Shown here: piece after piece, positions 58,242 to 64,000 of the stretch | Numbering within the stretch: the first letter of the stretch is position 1 | Layout of the letters: every line of letters begins with the position of its first letter | Assembly: GCA_020162035.1 (NCBI GenBank) | Contig: JAIUNM010000006.1 | Coordinates: 98,805-162,804 of the forward strand | DNA: 64,000 bases | From: Bacteroidota bacterium | GTDB taxonomy: Bacteria; Bacteroidota; Bacteroidia; B-17B0; Aurantibacillaceae | Direction of reading: 5' to 3' | The notes under the pieces: generated by a model | What the model was told of the DNA's origin: nothing | The model's database searches: none | Seen by the model: only the letters and a program-made list of their open reading frames with translations | Made by a program: the position numbers and the translations under genes

Positions 58242-58778
58242 TTATTTATCTTTATAAATATACATGTTAATAATGCCTTTATTAGGGCTACTATTATCAC
58301 TTAATGTTACCACAAAAGGTTTTCTTTGGCCCTCAAAACAATTATAAACAACAGATCCTTGGTCTTCTGTTGGATTAGGCAATTTGTTGGCATAATAATC
58401 TTTTAAATCGCAAAACAAATAAGATGTAAGTTCAACATCATTACAATTAATTTGAACATTAATTTCATCTAAACTATCGTTTGTAAATGAATAATTAATA
58501 GAGTAATTTGTTATACTATCCAACTTATATTCAAAAAACAAATCGTTTGGGCTTTTTTCAATTGGAGCAATATTTTCGGTTGTTTTAATACTATCAGATG
58601 AAGTGTTTAAATTTAAACCTCTAAAAACGCCTTGTTTACTTTTAATAATTTCATCAAGGTAAGCATGATAACCTTCAAAAATGCGATCTTTTTTAATTTC
58701 CTTTTTAGATTCATCTGTTTTACAAGAAAAAAATGAAAATAAAATAAGAGTTATTAATATGATAGATTTAATATTCAA
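58242..58778 (-). CDS. Lipoprotein of unknown function
   Basis: This is a 178-residue lipoprotein. I place the start at TTG 58778 because it gives a compact signal sequence (NIKSIILITLILFSFFSC) with C19 as the lipobox Cys. The frame continues upstream to 58919, but that part is hydrophobic, lacks sense as a leader and would overlap rimO. The body (for example DRIFEGYHAYLDEIIKSKQG and PNPTEDQGSVVYNCFEGQRK) matches nothing I know. It is the first gene of the unit with asnB and hemCD. Confidence 0.65.
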   Translation of the reverse strand: MNIKSIILITLILFSFFSCKTDESKKEIKKDRIFEGYHAYLDEIIKSKQGVFRGLNLNTSSDSIKTTENIAPIEKSPNDLFFEYKLDSITNYSINYSFTNDSLDEINVQINCNDVELTSYLFCDLKDYYANKLPNPTEDQGSVVYNCFEGQRKPFVVTLSDNSSPNKGIINMYIYKDK

Positions 58779-58903
58779 AACAAGTAAAATTAAATAAAAT
58801 AATCCATTAAAACATACAATTATAAAGTTTAAGCACAAAATAAAATGCTTTAATAACCCTTTTAATGCATTACCAATAAATATTAATAACTTTGCGCTTT
58901 TAC

Positions 58904-60217
58904 ATGAAAACAAAAACATTAAAAGGAAATAAAGTAAATGTTATTACCATGGGTTGTAGTAAAAACTTGGTTGATAGCGAAGTATTAATGGGGCAATTAA
59001 AAGCTAACAAATTTGATGTAGAGCATGAGGCAGAAAATAACGACCATCAAATAATTATTATAAATACTTGTGGTTTTGTAGAAAGTGCAAAACAAGAAAG
59101 TATAGATACAATATTAAAATTTGTTGAAGAAAAAAAGAATGGTAATGTAGAAAAAGTTTATGTTACAGGTTGTTTAAGCGAAAGGTATAAACCAGATTTA
59201 GAAAAAGAAATTCCTGAAGTTGACGCCTATTTTGGAACAAGAGATTTACCCAAACTACTTAAAACATTAAAGGCAGATTATAAACATGAGTTAGTTGGTG
59301 AGCGGTTACTTACAACACCACAACACTATGCTTATTTTAAAATTAGCGAAGGCTGCGATAGGCCTTGTAGTTTTTGTGCAATACCATTAATGCGAGGCAA
59401 CCACATTTCCGAACCTATTGAAAGCTTAGTTGAAAGAGCAAAAGTTTTAGCAGCAAAAGGCACTAAAGAATTGTTGTTAATTGCACAAGATTTAACGTAT
59501 TATGGTTTAGATATTTATAAAAAACGTGAACTAGCAAAGTTAATTGATAAATTAAGTGAGGTTGAAGGAATAGAATGGATAAGGTTGCATTATGCTTTCC
59601 CAAGCGGATTTCCGATGGAAGTATTAGATGTAATGAAAAACAAATCTAATGTATGTAATTACTTAGATATGCCTTTGCAACATATTAGCGACAATATGTT
59701 AAAAAGCATGAGGCGTGGTATAACAAAACAAAAAACAATTGATACTGTAAATCAAATACGAGATAAAATACCAGGCATTGCAATTAGAACAACATTAATA
59801 GCGGGTTACCCTGGCGAAACTGAACAAGACCACGAAGAAATGTTGAGGTGGGTAGAAAACTCTCGTTTTGAAAGATTAGGAATATTTACATACTCGCACG
59901 AAGAAAACACCCATGCGTTTAATTTAAAAGACGATGTAGCCGAGAAATTGAAACGTAAAAGGGCAGATGAGGTAATGAAAATACAACAAGAAATTTCTTA
60001 TCAATTAAACCAACAAAAAATAGGCAAACAATTTAAAATATTAATAGATAAAAAAGAAGGAGATTATTTTGTAGGGCGCACAGAGTTTGATAGCCCAGAT
60101 GTAGATAATGAAGTGTTAATTAAAGCTACAGATAAATTATATTTAAGCAGAGGTAGTTTTGTTAACACAAAAATTATTAGTGCAACCGATTTTGATTTGT
60201 ATGCCGATGTTATTTAG
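58904..60217 (+). CDS. rimO: Ribosomal protein S12 methylthiotransferase
   Basis: This is a radical-SAM enzyme that methylthiolates an Asp of ribosomal protein S12. The N-terminal cluster domain has VITMGCSKNLVDSEVLMG and TCGFVESAKQES. The radical-SAM motif is EGCDRPCSFCAIP (C-x3-C-x2-C), and a C-terminal TRAM-type domain ends the protein. The stretch MGCSKNLVDSE and the absence of MiaB features favour RimO. The start is ATG 58904: a TTG at 58892 is in frame but falls within the -7-like box TAACTTTG (58887-58894). Length is 437 residues. Confidence 0.93.
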   Translation: MKTKTLKGNKVNVITMGCSKNLVDSEVLMGQLKANKFDVEHEAENNDHQIIIINTCGFVESAKQESIDTILKFVEEKKNGNVEKVYVTGCLSERYKPDLEKEIPEVDAYFGTRDLPKLLKTLKADYKHELVGERLLTTPQHYAYFKISEGCDRPCSFCAIPLMRGNHISEPIESLVERAKVLAAKGTKELLLIAQDLTYYGLDIYKKRELAKLIDKLSEVEGIEWIRLHYAFPSGFPMEVLDVMKNKSNVCNYLDMPLQHISDNMLKSMRRGITKQKTIDTVNQIRDKIPGIAIRTTLIAGYPGETEQDHEEMLRWVENSRFERLGIFTYSHEENTHAFNLKDDVAEKLKRKRADEVMKIQQEISYQLNQQKIGKQFKILIDKKEGDYFVGRTEFDSPDVDNEVLIKATDKLYLSRGSFVNTKIISATDFDLYADVI

Positions 60218-60282
60218 TAATTTAAAAAATTAATTAGGAGAAAATAGATATAATGGTATATTTGTAAGTAAAAATTATAAAA

Positions 60283-60669
60283 ATGGAAGAAACAACAAAC
60301 ACAACACAAAATGCAAATGCAGGTAAAACATTAGGTATTGCCGGAATGATTTTAGGAATAATAACGGTAATTGTGTCATTTATTCCTTGTTTAGGAATGT
60401 ATGCCTTAATACCAGGAGTAGTAGGTTTAATTGTATCAATAATTAGCATTAATCAAGCAAATAAAGCTGGTGCTCCAAAAGGCATGGCTGTTGCTGGTTT
60501 AATTTGCTCAATAATTGGATGTGCAATTGCAGGCTGGCAATGGTATGTAATAGCAACTGCCGCTGATAAAATGAAAGATGCTTTTGAAAATTCTGGTTTA
60601 ATGGATTCGTTAACTAAAGCCGCACAGCAATTAAAAGAATTAAAAATTGATACTACAAGTACACAGTAA
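60283..60669 (+). CDS. Small membrane protein, DUF4190-like
   Basis: This is a 128-residue protein with an N-terminal polar stretch, then three hydrophobic segments (AGMILGIITVIVSFIPCLGM, ALIPGVVGLIVSIISI and GMAVAGLICSIIGCAIAGW) and a charged helical C-terminus. The glycine-rich paired segments resemble DUF4190. A TATATTTG box (60257-60264) lies 18 nt before the ATG. It is paired with the next gene, 5 nt away. Function unknown. Confidence 0.7.
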   Translation: MEETTNTTQNANAGKTLGIAGMILGIITVIVSFIPCLGMYALIPGVVGLIVSIISINQANKAGAPKGMAVAGLICSIIGCAIAGWQWYVIATAADKMKDAFENSGLMDSLTKAAQQLKELKIDTTSTQ

Positions 60670-60674
60670 AATTA

Positions 60675-61061
60675 ATGCCTAATGTTTATAGAAATATAAA
60701 TTTAGGTGTAATTGTATTAATAGGAATAGTGTTTTGCTATTCCTATTTTTTTTACCCAAACAACCATCCATTAGATTGTGTTATAAAAAAACAAACTGGT
60801 AAAAATTGTTCTTCTTGTGGTATATCTAGGGCGTTTAGCAATTTTACACATTTACATTTTGATGAAGGAAAACAATACAACAAACATGCATTTGTGATTT
60901 TTATTTATTTTTTAGTGCAATTTGTATTTCGTGTAATTTTGGTATTAACTAAAAAAACACATCTAAAAATTTATTTTTACATAGATATAATTTTTACAAT
61001 AATTGGTTTTTTAATTTCATTTACACCAATGTTAGTTGAGCAGTTTATTTTGTTTAATTAA
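60675..61061 (+). CDS. DUF2752 membrane protein
   Basis: This is a 128-residue protein with the DUF2752 signature HPLDCVIKKQTGKNCSSCGISRAF, where the usual CPxCG reads CSSCG, followed by hydrophobic helices. Such proteins are common beside DUF4190-like membrane proteins in Bacteroidota. Nothing links it to CRISPR function beyond its position 110 nt before the array's left end. Confidence 0.8.
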   Translation: MPNVYRNINLGVIVLIGIVFCYSYFFYPNNHPLDCVIKKQTGKNCSSCGISRAFSNFTHLHFDEGKQYNKHAFVIFIYFLVQFVFRVILVLTKKTHLKIYFYIDIIFTIIGFLISFTPMLVEQFILFN

Positions 61062-61098
61062 TAATTTGAATTGGCAATAACTATCGCTATATAGTTTA

Positions 61099-61118
61099 TA
61101 ATTATAACGTTATAATTA
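61099..61118. repeat. Perfect 20-bp palindrome before the CRISPR array
   Basis: TAATTATAACGTTATAATTA is its own reverse complement over all 20 bases. It lies directly before the AT-rich segment that precedes the first repeat fragment and would suit a dimeric DNA-binding protein or a cruciform. There is no direct evidence of function. Confidence 0.7.
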
Positions 61119-61182
61119 AGGAATGAGATTAGCGACTCAATTAAAAAACAACAAAAAACAATCAGCACTTATTGATAAAAAC
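61119..61182 (+). repeat. Leader-like AT-rich segment, copy A, ending in a repeat fragment
   Basis: The segment runs from AGGAATGAGATT through an A-rich tract with AACAACAAAAAACAATCAG and CACTT, and ends in ATTGATAAAAAC, the last 12 nt of the CRISPR repeat (61171-61182). A near copy occurs at 61257-61322. Its place beside the array and its AT-rich character suggest a CRISPR leader. It could instead be decayed trailer sequence. Confidence 0.6.
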
Positions 61183-61213
61183 CTCCCGTTTCAAGCCCTG
61201 ACGATGAACTGCC

Positions 61214-61488
61214 GTTGTGATTTGCTTTTCCGCCGCGGCGGATATCTTTGAAATCGAGGAACGAGATTCGCTGATTCGATTAAAAAAACAACAAAAAACA
61301 ATCAGCACTTATTGATAAAAACGGTCCTTTTTTTCATAGTTATTAATTACGGCGTTGTGATTTGCTTTTCCGCCGCGGCGGATATCTTTGACATATTGAT
61401 AAAAACAACACATAAGAACTAATCAAAAGTATCGAGTTGTGATTTGCTTTTCCGCCGCGGCGGATATCTTTGACATATTGATAAAAAC
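61214..61488 (+). repeat. Three CRISPR repeats carrying a 14-nt palindrome
   Basis: In the repeats at 61214, 61354 and 61436 the 7 nt CATATTG at repeat positions 16-22 are replaced by TCCGCCGCGGCGGA. This lengthens the two intact ones (61354-61406 and 61436-61488) to 53 nt. The insert is a perfect palindrome and far more GC-rich than anything around it. All later repeats lack it. Confidence 0.95.
61251..61310 (+). repeat. Leader-like segment, copy B, inserted within the first CRISPR repeat
   Basis: Between TATCTTTG and ATTGATAAAAAC of the repeat starting at 61214 lie 60 nt in place of the normal ACAT. From 61257 this insert matches the leader-like copy A at 61119, almost base for base over its final 40 or so nucleotides and with scattered changes before that. 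The repeat thus spans 61214-61322 (109 nt). Confidence 0.9.
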
Positions 61489-64000
61489 TAAACACAAAAG
61501 GACTATCATAAGCAACTCGTTGTGATTTGCTTTCATATTGTATCTTTGACATATTGATAAAAACTTAAACAATTAGCCAAATGAAATTAGAGCGTTGTGA
61601 TTTGCTTTCATATTGTATCTTTGACATATTGATAAAAACTGTGTCCGCAGCTGCTCAAGGTGTTTTGTGTTGTGATTTGCTTTCATATTGTATCTTTGAC
61701 ATATTGATAAAAACAGAAATCATGACAACAAAAATTGAAAATTAGTTGTGATTTGCTTTCATATTGTATCTTTGACATATTGATAAAAACCCCACCAATC
61801 GATAATGAACCCGTAAATCCGGTTGTGATTTGCTTTCATATTGTATCTTTGACATATTGATAAAAACAAAAAATCATTCTATTATTCACCGTTTTGGTTG
61901 TGATTTGCTTTCATATTGTATCTTTGACATATTGATAAAAACTACAGCCTATTAAAAATGTAAAAATTACAAGTTGTGATTTGCTTTCATATTGTATCTT
62001 TGACATATTGATAAAAACTCCCTGTAATAATAGGTGATAATATTTGAAGTTGTGATTTGCTTTCATATTGTATCTTTGACATATTGATAAAAACTGCCTA
62101 TTTTGGTAATGTAGTTAAATTTAAGTTGTGATTTGCTTTCATATTGTATCTTTGACATATTGATAAAAACTGCTCAAACAGCCTTAGAAACAAATTATGG
62201 GTTGTGATTTGCTTTCATATTGTATCTTTGACATATTGATAAAAACAAAAAACAAATTAAAAAACAAACAAAATGGGTTGTGATTTGCTTTCATATTGTA
62301 TCTTTGACATATTGATAAAAACTATAATAAATCAATTGCGTTTCCAAATTCAGTTGTGATTTGCTTTCATATTGTATCTTTGACATATTGATAAAAACTG
62401 TATCTGCTGGTCGTGTATCTGGTGCATGTTGTGATTTGCTTTCATATTGTATCTTTGACATATTGATAAAAACTTGCCGCTATTTACCTTATTACTTCGC
62501 ATAGTTGTGATTTGCTTTCATATTGTATCTTTGACATATTGATAAAAACCTTATCTCCACTAATTGAAGCACCAAGGAGTTGTGATTTGCTTTCATATTG
62601 TATCTTTGACATATTGATAAAAACAGGATAAAGCTAAGTTAAAAACTAAAGTTAGTTGTGATTTGCTTTCATATTGTATCTTTGACATATTGATAAAAAC
62701 GAACGTAATCTGTAGTAAGCAAGTCATGCAGTTGTGATTTGCTTTCATATTGTATCTTTGACATATTGATAAAAACATAAAGAATTTAAAGTTAGTATTG
62801 AATGGCGTTGTGATTTGCTTTCATATTGTATCTTTGACATATTGATAAAAACTCCCATTCCTATACAATTATTATTACTCTTGTTGTGATTTGCTTTCAT
62901 ATTGTATCTTTGACATATTGATAAAAACTCCTCGCTTCCCCAGTCTGGTCTATCTTCAGTTGTGATTTGCTTTCATATTGTATCTTTGACATATTGATAA
63001 AAACAATTAACCAAGCAAGCAGAACAAGAAAGTAGTTGTGATTTGCTTTCATATTGTATCTTTGACATATTGATAAAAACAACAGTATCACGATTTAGTT
63101 TACCAAAACAGTTGTGATTTGCTTTCATATTGTATCTTTGACATATTGATAAAAACTAACCACATTAAGCTCAGTTAGAGATAATGGTTGTGATTTGCTT
63201 TCATATTGTATCTTTGACATATTGATAAAAACTTTTATACCACACGTATATGCAAATAGCTGTTGTGATTTGCTTTCATATTGTATCTTTGACATATTGA
63301 TAAAAACTGTAAGCGATGCAGAACGTGCCTACCTTATGTTGTGATTTGCTTTCATATTGTATCTTTGACATATTGATAAAAACTGCGTTTTGTTGTCATG
63401 GTTTTGAGGTTTTGTTGTGATTTGCTTTCATATTGTATCTTTGACATATTGATAAAAACGCGGACAAATTGCACTCAACCGCTTGGGCTGTTGTGATTTG
63501 CTTTCATATTGTATCTTTGACATATTGATAAAAACCTCTTCCATATCTGCTTTTTCAGGATCTGGTTGTGATTTGCTTTCATATTGTATCTTTGACATAT
63601 TGATAAAAACATATGCCAATAGAAGAAGAAATACAGTATTGTTGTGATTTGCTTTCATATTGTATCTTTGACATATTGATAAAAACTATAGAACAAATTG
63701 AATGCCCTGAATGTGGGTTGTGATTTGCTTTCATATTGTATCTTTGACATATTGATAAAAACTTTACAGCTAAAACAGATAAAGAAGCTATTGTTGTGAT
63801 TTGCTTTCATATTGTATCTTTGACATATTGATAAAAACATGATTTGCAAGAGGGTTTGAATGAGTATAGTTGTGATTTGCTTTCATATTGTATCTTTGAC
63901 ATATTGATAAAAACTTGTTTACTTGACTATAACCATTATATGACGTTGTGATTTGCTTTCATATTGTATCTTTGACATATTGATAAAAACATATAGTTAA

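Larger units (their letters stand above)
61171..63990 (+). CRISPR. CRISPR array, 36 repeats of 46 nt (first three extended), type II-C-like
   Basis: The repeat begins GTTGTGATTTGC, contains TATCTTTG at positions 23-30 and ends ATTGATAAAAAC. Thirty-three copies from 61519 to 63990 look identical at 46 nt. The first three (61214, 61354 and 61436) are altered. Spacers are 29-31 nt where measured, with a mean period of 75.8 nt, and I saw no repeated spacer. A 12-nt repeat tail at 61171 precedes the first spacer. Repeats of 46-48 nt with 30-nt spacers starting GTTGTGATT are characteristic of Cas9 type II-C arrays in Bacteroidota. No cas1, cas2, cas9 or tracrRNA is in the window, so the type is inferred from repeat form only. 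The final 10 nt of the window (63991-64000) may be the next spacer or flank. Direction is inferred from the promoter-like motif. Confidence 0.97.

Noticed and set aside
61062..61213. Possible tracrRNA gene at the left flank of the array
   Set aside because: I found no stretch complementary to the repeat here; the similarity is direct, not inverted.
61343..63849. Short minus-strand reading frames rich in FYQYVKDT- or INMSKIQYESKSQ-like peptides
   Set aside because: They are translations of the CRISPR repeats in reverse and have no coding character of their own.

Overview
This window is a chromosomal segment from a low-GC member of the Bacteroidota, probably a gliding or T9SS-bearing Flavobacteriales-like lineage. 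Four things point there. Several large secreted proteins end in CHU_C or type A T9SS sorting domains. Many genes are preceded by the Bacteroidota promoter (TTG/TTTG about 17-23 nt upstream of TAnnTTTG). The succinate dehydrogenase has a single cytochrome b subunit. NuoG is short, and GC-rich dispersed palindromes sit in otherwise AT-rich gaps. I cannot name a genus.

Layout. 1-2.0 kb: start of a succinate dehydrogenase operon on the minus strand (sdhC, partial sdhA). 2.3-4.8 kb: potassium transporter Kup and RNase HI, convergent. 4.8-7.6 kb: a large T9SS-secreted protein. 7.7-9.4 kb: a coupled pair, a transaldolase-fold enzyme fused to CBS domains and a KdsC-like HAD phosphatase. 9.5-12.5 kb: class III-type PHA synthase, an alpha/beta hydrolase, a SCO1 copper chaperone and a TlpA-like thioredoxin. 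12.7-15.9 kb: a sortilin/BNR-repeat secreted protein. 16-29.1 kb: complete 14-gene respiratory complex I operon nuoA-N. 29.2-31 kb: methylmalonyl-CoA mutase small subunit and a membrane protein. 31.2-37.4 kb: a 2066-residue alpha-2-macroglobulin. 37.6-40.4 kb: glyS-purD. 40.4-45.7 kb: MORN-repeat protein, gcvT, mscL, an OmpA-like lipoprotein and a TPR protein. 45.7-47.6 kb: acs. 47.6-54.6 kb: small exported proteins and two T9SS substrates, one with a CotH kinase-like domain. 54.7-60.2 kb: lipoprotein-asnB-hemCD operon and divergent rimO. 60.3-61.1 kb: two small membrane proteins. 61.1-64 kb: a CRISPR array that reaches almost to the window edge.

Metabolic theme: a respiring heterotroph with succinate dehydrogenase, complex I, cytochrome oxidase assembly (SCO1), acetate activation (Acs), a propionate/methylmalonyl branch and possibly PHA storage. 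The cell surface is served by T9SS cargo and lipoproteins.

The most unusual part is the CRISPR array: 36 repeats of 46 nt with spacers of about 30 nt, a format typical of type II-C systems in Bacteroidota. No cas genes lie in the window. Each repeat carries a good match to a Bacteroidota promoter. The three leftmost repeats have a 7-nt segment replaced by the 14-nt palindrome TCCGCCGCGGCGGA. The first of these is also split by a second copy of the AT-rich sequence that precedes the array. The left end therefore records an unusual rearrangement or a recent change of repeat sequence.
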